A DNA stretch of 64,000 nucleotides. Origin: Hyposmocoma kahamanoa. Its lineage: Eukaryota > Arthropoda > Insecta > Lepidoptera > Cosmopterigidae. Below, piece after piece: positions 37,871 to 49,917 of this stretch. A program made the position numbers and the translations under genes. The first letter of the stretch is position 1. Each line of letters begins with the position of its first letter. The stretch lies in assembly GCF_003589595.1 (NCBI RefSeq), contig NW_020653945.1, forward strand, positions 7,752,458 through 7,816,457, in the 5' to 3' direction. A model generated the notes under the pieces. That model was not told where the DNA came from. It saw nothing but the letters and a program-made list of their open reading frames with translations, and searched no databases.

Positions 37871-38905
37871 CATATCGGTCGGGACTGCGAGGAACGCTAT
37901 CGTTAAAAAGTTAACAATTTATGCAACCTATACAGTTTACAATAATTGCTTATTTTATTTTGCAGTAACATTATAACGAAAAATAAAAATCTTTTATTAC
38001 CAGAGAATACAGCAAAGTCCATAGTTTGTTAGTAGTAACTAAACTAGTAACCTTTGATTATAGGGATATAATATACTTTGAAAATTACAGTTCCAATTTT
38101 TAAAATCAAAGTGATTTAAATTAACTGAGTTATTTTATTAAAAAGTATTCAAAACAAAATTTTAAAATTGTCGAATAATAAAAAATAATTAAATTTGTAA
38201 ACAAAATAAATAAAATTATTATCATATGACAAATCGAGCACTCACTCACAACAACATTTATTTACTTCAATTTTGGTAATAATTAACCAAAATTCGCTGT
38301 AAATTAACGTTTACAAAAAGTTGCTCATTTTGTAAAAGTTTTGTCATGCCTTAAGAATTATACGAGCACATATAATATTAAAACATAGTTACGTACCATA
38401 GAAAATAAACTCGACCTCCTCGTCACTAGTAAAACATTTCATTTTTCGATCGAATCTCCGTTTAATTGTATTCTCACTTGGACAACTTGACACGAAACCC
38501 AAAAGTAGGGCAGCACACACAATTATTTGATATTTGTTTTCTTTTACTCAAACTATACACGAAACACTTTAGGTGCGTGTCGATACTTTAATGGAGGCAT
38601 CAACACATCAACACTAGCATGAACTTTATCATTGCAATAATGCATATTGGACATTGAGCAACATAGTCAGACATACATATTTAATCACGTTACCTGATAC
38701 GAAAGTAGGGCTTACTTATGAAATCATATGAAATATGTGTATTTTCATAACCGTTTACACATCGCAATTTTGCCGAAACAATTGTAAAAAATAAACTTTA
38801 ATTAAATAAAGGCCATAGGCGTTCAGCAGTAAGTAGGCATACATATTGCCCTCCTTGTCATAGCTAATGCATTTGCTTTCGGTAACATTCGAAATATTGA
38901 AATAT
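37871..38905. other. Gene-free stretch
   Basis: Very AT-rich, especially 38080-38230. No exon or recognised element. Confidence 0.4.
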
Positions 38906-38907
38906 AA

Positions 38908-39000
38908 TAAGCTCGCAGAAATCGCGGGTTCGATACACCCGCGACACAAGGTTTCCCTAGTGCGGGGCTATGAGTGTGCGCGCGTTATTATTATTATTAA
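38908..39000 (+). mobile_element. tRNA-derived SINE, copy S5, internally deleted
   Basis: A B-box-like GCGGGTTCGATAC is joined directly to the 3' block CCGCGACACAAGGTTTCCC and TTATTATTATTATTA tail. The body that separates them in S2-S4 is missing. Confidence 0.6.
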
Positions 39001-39012
39001 AAGCTAGTAAAA

Positions 39013-39388
39013 AATGTCTGGTGATTCCGCATGACAAAACAGTGAAAGTGTTGAATCAATCACTTTGAAAAAAAATATAGTAAAATTGAGGATATACACT
39101 GATTACTATACGGTGTGAAAACACGATTCCTAAAAATTTTTACGATAGAAAAAAAACACAAACTTACCTCGAAATTGTACAAGAAAACTACAGATTTTTT
39201 TTATATCAAAATGGACTAAATAGAACACGCACAGTATACGATATACATTTTTGAAATGACTTTATTCTTGTTTGTAAAAAAAAAAAATCATTCTGTAATA
39301 AAGCCACTGTCCCTGTCGCTCGATCCAAACAAAATGAATAGTTTTAGTACGGGAAAAATTTGAACTCGAGCTAAGGTAGTAATGACTG
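39013..39388 (+). repeat. Unnamed interspersed repeat family U, copy 1
   Basis: About 375 bp collinear with 61312-61717. Shared blocks include GTGATTCCGCAT, GTGAAAACACGATTCCTAAAA, TAAATAGAACACGCACAGTA, TGTCCCTGTCGCTCGA and TTTTAGTACGGGAAAAATTTGAA. It has no coding capacity. It lies between SINE S5 and an AACCGAC-ended repeat. Family not recognised. Confidence 0.6.
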
Positions 39389-39485
39389 TTAATAACTCGA
39401 TTTCGCTAAAAATGTCGATTACGTCGACTACGTACTCTTTTAGAAATTAAAAATTGATCCATCTAAAAACTAGCATGCCAAACGA

Positions 39486-39988
39486 TGTCTTTTTAACCGA
39501 CTTCAAAAAAGGAGGAAGTTCTCAATTCGACTGTATGTTCTTTTTTTTTGTATGTATGTTACGCGATAACTCCGGTATTTGTGAACCGATTTTCATGATT
39601 CTTTTTTTGTTGGAACCCCCTGGTACGTCCATAGTGGTCCCATTTCATTTTGAAGAAAATCATCCACCTCGAAGGGTGGCTGTTCACGCATGAAGATTCA
39701 TTTTTATAAATAGCGCCCATTGACTTACAATAAGTCAATGATATCGCCTAACTTTAATTTAGGAGCAATTACTTTAATGGTTGACATTGCTATATCTCCA
39801 ATTCAAGGCGTTTTTCTCTCCATATACTTTGAGTAGTGAGAACCGATTTTTATTATCTCCAGTGTCAAGTCCTGTATAGTGTCGAACTAGGGGATATTTC
39901 AATAAAACTTAGCAAATTGACGTAATTCCAATGTAATTCCACGTACTTTTGAGGTCGGTTTTTTTAGTACTCTGTACTGAGATTATTA
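39486..39988 (+). repeat. AACCGAC-ended repeat, copy 2
   Basis: Starts TTTTTAACCGACTTCAAAA and ends TTTTGAGGTCGGTTTTTTTAG plus TACTCTGTACTGAGATTAT. The best-preserved copy together with 47.97 kb. The 79-codon frame inside it is a chance frame of the repeat. Confidence 0.7.
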
Positions 39989-41577
39989 CCACCAGTTACT
40001 TTACTCGTGTAAACCATAATGCAAAGGGCGAATGAAAAGCGGCAAATTGTTTATGCTTTGCCGAGATTTATTGCTAACAATGCCGGAAGCAACGAATAAA
40101 CATTACTTTCTCGACTTCTATAATTAACAGAACTAACTATGAGACACACTTCAAAATACAACCTGTAGGTATAATTATTTACACCTTGACACTTATTGTA
40201 ATTCCACTCTAGTATGGTGCGCTGCATCTTTTTAAGCCCAATTACGCGCGCTGCGCTTAAACTAGAGACGGTAAAGAGATAAAAAAGATATATCGAGATG
40301 CCAGCTTTTTTTAAATCGTCGCTAAAACTTAAAAGAGGTCGGTTAAAGACGAAAGAAAAATGTTTAATAAAGATGTACAATATCTGACCTAGCCCTGTGA
40401 GTGAGTCACGATTTCACCAAAGCACTGCGCTTCCGCGCACGTGGGCAGTGTACTCCGGGATAACGGAGATACGACGAAGGCGATCATAACCGCTGATTTA
40501 TCTGCAGAACGTGTCAAACATTCGTTAAAGCAGTTTCAAATTAAGGATGTTATAAGTTAGTACTGGAAACTTGAATTATGTAAATATATCCAAACAAGCT
40601 GTTTATTGTTTTTTTTTTAAATAACATTATCAATTCATGGGAATAAGATATCATACAAGAGCACTGAACTTATATTAATGCAAAAATTTTTTCCTACACC
40701 GTAAAAAAGGTTTGCACAAAAGGCATAAACTTCGATAGCCTCTAAAACTTTTAGACCAAAGAAGCAAGCGCAAGGCACTAATTCTTCATACGAGACATTG
40801 TCCAACTTTAGCATGCAGTAGCGCCATTCTAACAGACACTAAAAGTCGTGAAGGAAAATTTGTGAAACCGGAATAGCATAAAACATGAAATTTCTATGTC
40901 AGCTATAACTGTTTTGGTACTTGCTTTAGCACATAATCCATAGATGTATGTGTTGAAACATGTACCTATTGTGAACAGCTAACGACCTGCGAGATGATGG
41001 AACACTATGCTGTCCCACTTTGTATGCGTAAAATGGCACATCTGCATTGCCGTCCAATGCGGGTATATTTTTGGCACGGAAACTGTTAAATTGGGGCAAA
41101 TTGCCATAACACGGAAGCTTTGCTGGTGTAGGTGTATACGCATTTTTTTTTACGGAAATTTTTTAAAGCCTCGATGAAATTTTCACAGCAATCTTACATT
41201 TCAAAACGAAGTTAATAGATTTAATTATCTAAATCACTGGGGCTTGAATAATAATTACTATTTCAACCAATAAATAAATTGAACGACAATCATTAAAAGT
41301 CAGTACCGAAACTCTATTCGAGGATCAAGCAGAATATAAAATTATTTCAATAAACAGACCCAAGATAAAAACGAATAGTACGTACAACAATTACAATAAC
41401 AATGCAGTCGTAAAAATTCACGCAAGTACGATGCCATCCTGCAAGAATTGTATATGTATGACCGATTCGCAGACGTGGCATGCGGTAAGCGAACACAACG
41501 TTTATAAACCAGAAAAGGCACCTCAGCCAATCAAAATAAAAAATGCAAAAGTAACAGACAAGCAACAACATCTTTAC
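39989..41577. other. Gene-free stretch
   Basis: AT-rich. The 109-codon minus frame at 40051-40380 has no motif and no coding character. Confidence 0.4.
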
Positions 41578-41945
41578 AGTAGATAGATAGATAACACGTT
41601 TATTCAGCACAAATACAAACAGAAACAAAACATTTACAATCACTTCACAGAGTATAACATAAAAGCACATAGAACATTAATTATTAATTTTATAAACATT
41701 TATTTAAAACACATACCGCGAGAAAAACAAATATTGTGAGAAAAACAAACAAACAATATAAGAACTGATAAAATTTTAATGTACCTATGACTACAGTTTG
41801 TGCTGAAATGGCCCTGACTCAGCATAAGTACTGTAGACCGAGAGAAGTCAAACAGTACTGGTTTTCTGCCAGTACCATATGGTGAGCGATCGCAGCCCAG
41901 TAAGCCATGGCACCAAAGTGCATCCATCACACGCAAATATATATA
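41578..41945 (-). mobile_element. Probable LINE/SINE 3' region with TAGA tail
   Basis: AGTAGATAGATAGATAACACG at the left edge is, on the minus strand, a TATC-repeat tail preceded by AATAAACG, the same arrangement as at 15.88 kb. The sequence up to about 41945, including a GC-richer block at 41800-41935, may be the body. The 5' limit is uncertain. Confidence 0.35.
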
Positions 41946-42293
41946 CCTAACTCTAAATACTATACATACATATATATATCAAGCAAAAGTGTAAGATGTA
42001 AAGCAAATAATGTAAATAGAGTAAGTAATGAAGGTAAGCAATATAAATAATAATGTAAGTTTACAAACATAATATTAAATTATAACAATAGCCACCAAAT
42101 ATGAATATATATAGGTACGGAAATTTAGGTTTACAGGTATCAAACGCATTGATTAGGGAAATATCTCTGTAGCGAGGCACATCTACTCTGACAAAAGATG
42201 TTTTTTTGTATTCAGGCTTGAATCGTTTTTTATTACTACAGTACAGGAACTAACAAAAATAACTTGTTGACAAAGTGCCGAAAATAAATAATG

Positions 42294-42901
42294 TCATGCA
42301 ATTTCCCCACAATCATCAGAACTTAATATCAGAGGAGACTTCCCAGACACGAGTGCTGAAAGTCGAACATTAAACACGAGGTAGAGTTCCGAGAAAGCAT
42401 AAGGCGTCGATTTGAAAATAACTTGATAAACGGCATGGACAACATCCAACGGATGCGCGTAACGGTATATTCGTGCATCGCATCTTCTACGCTGCATCCG
42501 CCGTTCGGACAGTGTGCTTTATTAATTAGGACGTCTTTTGTTCGAAGAATCAATTCAATATTATGTTTACAATCATATATTTCACATACTCTCTCGATCT
42601 TTTTGTACTCGTTGAGGCGTAATGTTGAACGTGGTCGTATAGAGTCGGAACAGTGAGTGACCGTTATATAATGCATCTCTCGTCGCATGTACTTAATTAA
42701 CATTTGCAACAAATAACGAACCAAAACGGCGGAAAACACAACGACCGTGATACGTATCTTGATGAAAGCAGAAAATAAATTAAATCTCCAAATTAAGACA
42801 CACATCTGTACGGACATTGTGTAGCTGGTGTGATTAAATGATAAAATTACACCCTTTTGCCATAGAGAGCAGAACCGACATGTTTTATAGCTTTCTTTCA
42901 A
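42294..42901 (-). pseudogene. Possible broken gene: two overlapping minus-strand open frames, unidentified
   Basis: One frame is open from 42901 down to 42329 (190 codons, first ATG near 42817) and contains LNEYKKIERVCEIYDCKHNI and KAHCPNGGCSVEDAMHEY. A second frame starts at ATG 42497 and runs to a stop at 42294, reading DARIYRYAHPLDVVHAVY and FNVRLSALVSGKSP. The second half of the protein-like signal seems to sit in the second frame, as if a single-base shift had occurred around 42430-42480. No donor or acceptor explains the switch. I do not recognise any family; chance openness remains possible. Confidence 0.3.
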
Positions 42902-45065
42902 TTGCGGTTACTTCAATTAGATTGCCGTAATTTAATTAATGCATATGTAAATATAATGCCGGCATAATGTGTACTTACCTTATACATTTTCATTAATATC
43001 CATTAGTATGAACATATGAGGCAACACTTACCTGAAACAAAAGAATACGGTGAATTAATCATTTATTTTATAGCAAAGTCAACATTGAAGGCAAAAGCTA
43101 AATTCAGATACGACAGAAATAGGAACACCCGGTCGTAAAAGAACAGAGATTGATGACTACAACTAATGTTCAAATGCAACCATGTCTTATTGTAAAAGAG
43201 ACGGGGGAAATCATAAAACGTAGTATAATATATTATCTGTATAGACTATTATTGTGATGAAGAACCCTGAATAACAGTGCCTACCTCCGCAATAATGGGT
43301 GAATCACTTGCTAATGAGCGCGCCTTTGCATCATTGTTTTCATTTACAATGAAAAATAGCTTATTTTACATTAAATGGAAACTTTATAAGTAAGTTTGTA
43401 CTGTAAGTACGGTAGACGGCGTAGTAATTGAAGTAATCAATGTTTATTTGATTACAATAACCAGTAACAGCTGTTTCATTAATTGTATTGTTGATCAATA
43501 TGTGCAATACGAAATTAACGCTCGTTTATTACGATTACGTAGCGAATAAAACGAAAAAGCGAGAAAAATTATTAGTACTTTCAATCATTATATAACGGCT
43601 TCTTACAATGTGAGTCTTTTGCTCTTCAATTTAAAACTCTTAAATCAAAAGAAGCCACTTAAAAAACCTATTTCATTTTCAGGGTAAAAAAAAGTAAATT
43701 ACTTCCACAAATCTGGCCATGGAAAAACTTTAAGTATTTAGTAACTATCGGCTACCAAGCGTAGCTGGCGTTAACCAGTTTTTGTCCAGCTCTCTCTTCT
43801 ACATCCCGGCTTAGTTTCTCCACAAGGTTAGTGGACATGTAAGGCTATTAATGCGGCTAAGTGCGAAATAACGATGCCTTATAAGACTGACCGCTGTTTA
43901 GGAGCTCTTCTTTTTCAATCACATTGTACGAGGAAGTAATTTTCTACTTAGTTGTTAGTTAGTAATGCTATAGTGACAGTATGATTACTTAGCACTAATT
44001 CGCCTTATTTCCTTGTTTTAAACTGTGGTTTGACAAAACACTACCATCTAACCACATGAGGTTGTGTAATGTAAATACAAACAAAGAAACTTCGTTAGTG
44101 AGATATCGTTTTTTCAAAAATTCATGTTGTAATACGTAATTATTTGGCTACTTAAAACATAATTGGATAAATTACATATAATGCATCTCAGAGTCAACCA
44201 AATTTCCGCCTGCTACAATCTAATGACGGCCTACAGCTGGACAATGCCAAAGTTAGCGCAAACAGCGTAAATTATGAATTAGCGCAAAGTAATGAAAGTC
44301 ACTGTTCTAAGAAGAGTTTAACTGACCTCAATTGGAGACAAAGACCAGAACCGCATATTGTGTGTGACGCGATATGGACCGTGGATTTCAGGGAGCTGGA
44401 TGACTTTCAATTTAAAACATAATTAACGAAGGACAATGACCGTTTTTATTGTCCTTTGTAACGAGAATCTCTGGAATATAGCTTCGTTGAAAGTGTGACG
44501 ACCAAAGACCTACCATACTTTGGGAATTGGAATGCGTAAGAAATAGTTACGTACGTTATGTTACATTTCTTTTTATTAATGTATTTTAAAAAGACATGTT
44601 TATAAATGTAATATACTAAATCTTGTTTTAATTGGCAAGGCTTCTACCATCCAAACACAAAAAAAAACAATATTGCAATGCTTTCAAAGTGATTAGATCG
44701 TGTTATCAGATGAGTATATAGTTATGTGTAATAATGAAAAACCCATTTTAAATCCCGAAGGCATAAGTCTGCCTGACCAATTGCCCCCACTAAGTGGGTC
44801 AAACCTCTAAACCACTCGCGTGAACGACTGTTTCATACGCAAACAAATATTGTTTCTGCGTTCCAATATACTTACTACTACATAGGAGTGGTGTGCATAT
44901 GTATATACATAGTAATAACCACAATAGGTACTCTTTACATATGGAACATTTCCTTACCCAAGTAAGTAAAGTAAAAGGCAGTTAATTATATGGTATATAA
45001 TGAGATAAAATTTCTTCTAGATTTATCAAAGAAAGTATTAATAATTGTTATTGGTAACGTACCAC
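42902..45065. other. Gene-free stretch
   Basis: AT-rich. No exon or recognised element. Confidence 0.4.
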
Positions 45066-45297
45066 CACAATAATAATAATAATAATAATAAATAACGCAC
45101 ACACTCAACATAGCCCCGCACTAGGGAAACCCTGTGTCGCGGGTGCCATGGACACACACATAGACAACCACAAATTACACCCAAACTCACGAGAGAAATA
45201 AATGTAAGCCATACAAACATTTCTCCCGGCCCGGGAATCGAACCTGGGACCTCTGCGTGGCAGTCCGGCATGGTAACCGTTCGGCCACGGAGGCAGT
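45066..45297 (-). mobile_element. tRNA-derived SINE, copy S3 (near full length)
   Basis: On the minus strand: TGCCTCCGTGGCCGAACGG, the exact A-box pattern TGGCCGAACGG, then CCAGGTTCGATTCCCGGGCC with a perfect B box, the conserved body and a long TTATTATTATT tail. The best copy from which to read the family head. Confidence 0.8.
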
Positions 45298-46506
45298 TAA
45301 ATAATATCTTAAAAACAATATCTTTGAAGTATATGTAGAATATACATATGCATAAACAAAAGATTATCCAGCCGAAAAATATGAGTGCAAACCATATTTA
45401 GGTGTAAACGTAAAATAAATGTAAATTTTCTTCATACCTCTTGAATGCAAACAAAAGAGCGTTGAAATTATCCGTTAAGCCAATAAATTACACGCAGTCA
45501 GATTTTTATGACAATGGTTGTGAAAACGAAATCTTGCACAACGTAAACGTAGTTTTTTTTATGATTCTCTCAAAATGGCCATAAATAATAATTATTATTT
45601 GCATAAAAATAACTTTTATTCTTTCATAGCGAATATTTTATGGCATAAAGTGAGGAAACTTCATTGTAAACGCGTAAATGCGGCGTAATTAGTGGATTTA
45701 CGTAAAGTCATGGAAACCGTGTCGTGGGAGCCATATTGTCTGTGCACGGGCACTGTTTCGTCTCACTCTGTCAAACAGGGTTGCTAATCATGAGCATTAT
45801 CAGCTCGTAACATCTAATTGTCCCACCCTTTAGAAACGCTAAAGTAATCTTATGAACTAAAAAAAAACATTACAGTCGTGGTGAATTTGATGTCCTAATT
45901 TCGAGATCTCGTTTGTACGAATTGGAGCAAAGAAACTTCCTAAATATACTAATTGCACAGCGTTCGTATATGTGGAATGCACGGAAGGAGCCCCGCAATG
46001 ACGTACGAATCGTTTTCCTTGTACATCTAGCGCATCCTGGACTACAATCGGCGAGTACCTTACGCCGATTGGCAAATCCTTTCACCACTATGGCAAACAC
46101 ATCCCATGCACGGCAAGTTCTGGGCCGCGATAATATAGTGTATGCCTTCGTAGTTGTATTAAAATTTACTACTTCTAACTTTTGTCAACATTTGCAGAAC
46201 TTTACACCAGTTTAAAATCGTCTTTCACGACTCATTGTGAACGTAATTCTCTATCACAAAGAGAATGTTAAGTCATTTTTCCTAGTCAGTAAAAAGTCAC
46301 GTTCCAAGTAAGTTACATGAATCCTATATAGTTATACGTAACTATGTTAGCTTAGTTAAAAAAAAAATAATTTGACCGTCAAAATATTATATGCCGGCAG
46401 GTAATTAAAGTGAATAAATATATCAAAAAGGTGTGATATTCCGCCTACCTACTTTTACCCAATGGGAAAGAAGTGTATGTATGTTTATAAGTACAATAAT
46501 AATAAT
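45298..46506. other. Gene-free stretch
   Basis: AT-rich, with a somewhat GC-richer block at 45930-46130 that is open on both strands (100 codons plus from 45913; about 75 codons minus). No motif or splice signal supports either. Confidence 0.4.
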
Positions 46507-46620
46507 ATGGTCCCATGTAACAATAAAATAGGCATAGGCCTCCTCCCACGATGCGAGGGTTTGGGCTGAGTTACCATCCTGGTCCAATTCATTCTCCACC
46601 TTTTCCTTCCTTCACCTTGG
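46507..46620 (+). repeat. Fragment of a lepidopteran interspersed repeat
   Basis: ATAGGCATAGGCCTCCTCCC and GTTTGGGCTGAGTTACCATC resemble a short repeat block common in moth genomes (recalled, not searched). Boundaries uncertain. Confidence 0.35.
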
Positions 46621-47970
46621 TAAATTTCAAATTAATATATGTATGTTTGTTTATATATCAAAAATAATTGCGCAGGTTTATTGTACAGTTTCAAAGCGCG
46701 TAAAGCTTGACATTTAAATTAAACTCTATGCCGTTTATTATAAGAAGAGACCAAAGTGTCGAGCTTGATGTGCTCTTGACTACTTTATCAAACGATTGAT
46801 GTTTCTTTTTATGTCTAACGAGCTCGGACATTTTTGCTGTTAATGAGATATGCCAGAAATGCGAAAGAGAATGTGTAAAGCCATTATCAAGTTCGTTAGA
46901 AATGTTCAAAGAGATAAATTTGATTTCTATTAAATGCTCAAAATCAACACTTTAAACACTCCAATTATTTTGATACTGACTGTACATATTGTAGGAAGTA
47001 TAACTTGACTAACGATCTCACTCGTATCTCTCACGCTTCTAGGCATCATTTTTTCCACTGTTCATTTGTAATTCCTTCTTATGGTTAAGTAACTAACAGA
47101 TTTCACCGTCAATATTGACATACTAGCTTCAAAAGTTGACAGCCCTGATTATGAGTATCTCCTACCTAGAGTCAGTTTCTTTAAATCAGCTATTGTCTAC
47201 CCAGTCAGAGAATTGCCTCTGGCACTGCCAACTCATGTCCTTTCTCGCTTTGAACAAAGACAATTGTTCCTATCCACGGTTACAAGGTGAAAATCATAAC
47301 TTTATTATTGTTCTAATGTGCACAAATTGTTCTTGTAATTAATTTCTGTAAAGTATATTATTATTATTAGATAAAGTTAATTAGCTGGAATTGAATGTAT
47401 AAACAAAAGAATTTAAATTTATCTTTTTTAATCCCATACTTAAAACCCAAATGGTTATCATGATTACTATAGTACAGTCTAGACTTGTAAAATGAAATAT
47501 GTGCATTTTTGAACCTGGTTTTCTACCATCGAACAAAAACTTTTCTGTGTTCTAAAAAGTCTAAGTTTATGCCAATATTTGGACGACAGCTTTTACTTTT
47601 TTGGGGAGCAACTTTTCTAAACTTGGCCCGCGAGCCAGTTTACGCATGATTTACGCAATCTAGGTCTAGTATTAGGAAACTGGTCCGAATGAGCGAGTGA
47701 GGGAGAATTCCACAGAATTTAACCAAAACACAATTTATATTTACTTACCTAAAAGGATTAAAAGAAAACAAGTACTTCAATATTATTTTCGTCAATTATT
47801 ACCAAATAAAATAAATCACATCATTGACGTCATTGCGAAAATCACTACAGGATAAATATAACACAAAAAAAAAAAAAAAAAAATTTCTTTTTTTTATTAC
47901 CGAGTATCATATTGTATGTATTTTCTCTAAATGTCGTAATGTATTTACAGTTGCAATAACAAGAAGAGAT
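46621..47970. other. Gene-free stretch
   Basis: AT-rich with a 19-base A-run at 47865-47883. No exon. Confidence 0.4.
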
Positions 47971-48408
47971 AATCTCAGTACAGAGTACTAAAAAACCGAC
48001 CTCAAAAGTAAGTGGAATTACGTCTATTTGCTAAGTTTTATTGAAATATCCCCTAGTTCGCCACTATACAGGACTTGACACTGGAGATAATAAAAATAGG
48101 TTCTCACTACTCAAAGTATATTGAGATAAAAACGCCTTGAATTGGAGAAATAGCAAAATCAACCAAAGTAATTGCTCCTAAATTAAAGTTAGGCGCTATT
48201 TATAAAAATGAATCTTCATGCGTGAACAGCCACCCTTCGAGGTGGATGCTTTTCTTCAAAATGAAACGAGACCACTATGGAAGAATCCCCTTTCCAGAAT
48301 CATGAAAATCAGTTCACAAATACCGGAGTTATCGCGTACCATACATACAAAAAAAAAAGAACATACAGACGAATTGAGAACCTCCTCCTTTTTTGAAGGC
48401 GGTTAAAA
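47971..48408 (-). repeat. AACCGAC-ended repeat, copy 3 (inverted)
   Basis: Begins ATAATCTCAGTACAGAGTAC and AAAAAACCGACCTCAAAAG and ends TTTTTTGAAGGCGGTTAAAAA. It is the reverse-orientation equivalent of copies 1 and 2. The 62-codon frame inside it belongs to the repeat. Confidence 0.7.
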
Positions 48409-48475
48409 ATGATGTAATCATTAGCAACTAATCCTATGTGATGGTATCTCCAATAAAATTATTCATATATTCTTA

Positions 48476-48640
48476 GGGTCGTATTCTAGAACTCTATTCA
48501 ATGCTCAAGTCAGGATTGCACTGGCAACACAAGCACTGGAAACACGATCCTAATGGCAGGGACTTGAGTATGATTTCGAGTGCTTTAAACCATACTCAAA
48601 TCCTGGCTTGAGCATTGAGTAGAGTTCTAGAATACGACCC
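48476..48640. mobile_element. MITE with long terminal inverted repeats and TTA target duplication (PIF/Harbinger-like)
   Basis: A 165-bp element. The left end GGGTCGTATTCTAGAACTCT continues through CAATGCTCAAG; the right end is its inverse (about 42 bp with two mismatches). TTA flanks both ends (48473-48475 and 48641-48643). A three-base TTA duplication with GGG-starting ends fits PIF/Harbinger preference for TWA targets. A second internal inverted pair (TTGAGTATG/CATACTCAA) means the whole element can fold into a hairpin. No coding capacity. Confidence 0.85.
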
Positions 48641-49917
48641 TTAGACTGTTGTTGTTCTGTTTTTTTTTTCTTACCGTAAAAGTAAATTTGTACTGGATCA
48701 AATTTTTTCGAATTTTTTTAGTCGAATTCTGATCCGCTCATTCTGACCAACTGAAAACTACTACTTCCAGATCGTGTCAGCCGGCCCTGGAGCCAGAGGC
48801 GACTTGGCTCCTAAACACTTTCAGCACTACTACTAATTGGAGCTATAATACAATTTACTTTTTAAACAACGTTTTACATAGTGCCTTCAAAGGGGATCGC
48901 AATAGGTCCCGTTCTGGCATGTAAACAATGTCAAAGCCACGGGCGGTCGCGCCACGTAGTTTTGAGGCTCCCATCACGATTCGTTGAACGACGGCTGATA
49001 CTTTGATGTTGGCTGCAGTAACGTAGCTAGGTCCATGAATGCCTACTATGAAACATGTCTTGCGCCCCCGCGAAACTCCTATTATAAGACGGTGCTCAAA
49101 ATTTCACAGATTACCAAATGTGCAATATTGAATCAAACTCAAAAATTATCAAAGGGCAATGTAATGCATGCATGAATGCAACATCTAGGAGTAAGATGAC
49201 TAACCTGGCTGTGGAAAATCACTACACGTGAAATAACAAAGACCTGTGTTCAATAGAGTCGCATTGCCTGATCAATAATATGCGAGAACATGAGAAACGA
49301 AAGTTTGGAATCAAGGGGTAATGAGTCCCTAGAGTCTGTACACTTGTGGCCACTACTAGCTACGACACTGGTTAACTGTTTGACAGTAATACCGCCGCGG
49401 TCGAGGGATCAACTTAGGAGAACGCCACGAAGCAATCGACCTTATTTAGCGATTCTGACTTTAGTTACAGCCACAATGAGATGAATCATCTTCCCGCTAT
49501 CGTGAAGACACGCTACTAGGAAACGCAAGGCAATGTATAAAAAATTGCATATGTACAGGAAAACATTTTTATAAAATTCAAGGTCTGCTTTGTTATGTTA
49601 TGAGATCTCATACCTACCTTGGTTCGCTAGAATTTTGTACTTAAATACGAATACCTAATACCCACCAACTTTTTTTAACCTAATGTTCCAAAAATACTAC
49701 ACAGTACAGAGTATATAAACAATTTACCACAAAAGTATTGCAAGTACTTGTACATAGTAACTTCTTATAAATTACTCATGATAATCACCTAGGACGTAGT
49801 ATAATACTCAATCAATTGTCAAAATATAAAAAATTATAAAAATATAAAAATTAATTTTCACAAAGTTAATAATTGCACTTGCACTGCCATCTAGCGTCGC
49901 GTAGCGGAATTACTTAC
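48641..49917. other. Gene-free stretch below E3
   Basis: Mixed composition. A 64-codon plus frame at 49290-49484 contains a peptide-level NESLES duplication but has no other support. The right part is the start of the E3 intron. Confidence 0.4.

Noticed and set aside
40051..40380. A 109-codon minus-strand frame
   Set aside because: AT-rich composition, no motif, no splice signals.
41347..41670. A 107-codon hydrophobic minus-strand frame
   Set aside because: Hydrophobicity comes from T-rich antisense of A-rich sequence including the TAGA tail of a retroposed element.
45038..45271. Frame with CVCPWHPRHRVSLVRGYVEC-type peptide, also near 28.0 and 55.0 kb
   Set aside because: The recurring peptide is only the translation of the tRNA-derived SINE, not a conserved protein.
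45857..46215. Overlapping 70-100 codon frames on both strands in a GC-richer block
   Set aside because: Neither strand shows motif, donor or acceptor support. Openness on both strands suggests composition rather than coding.
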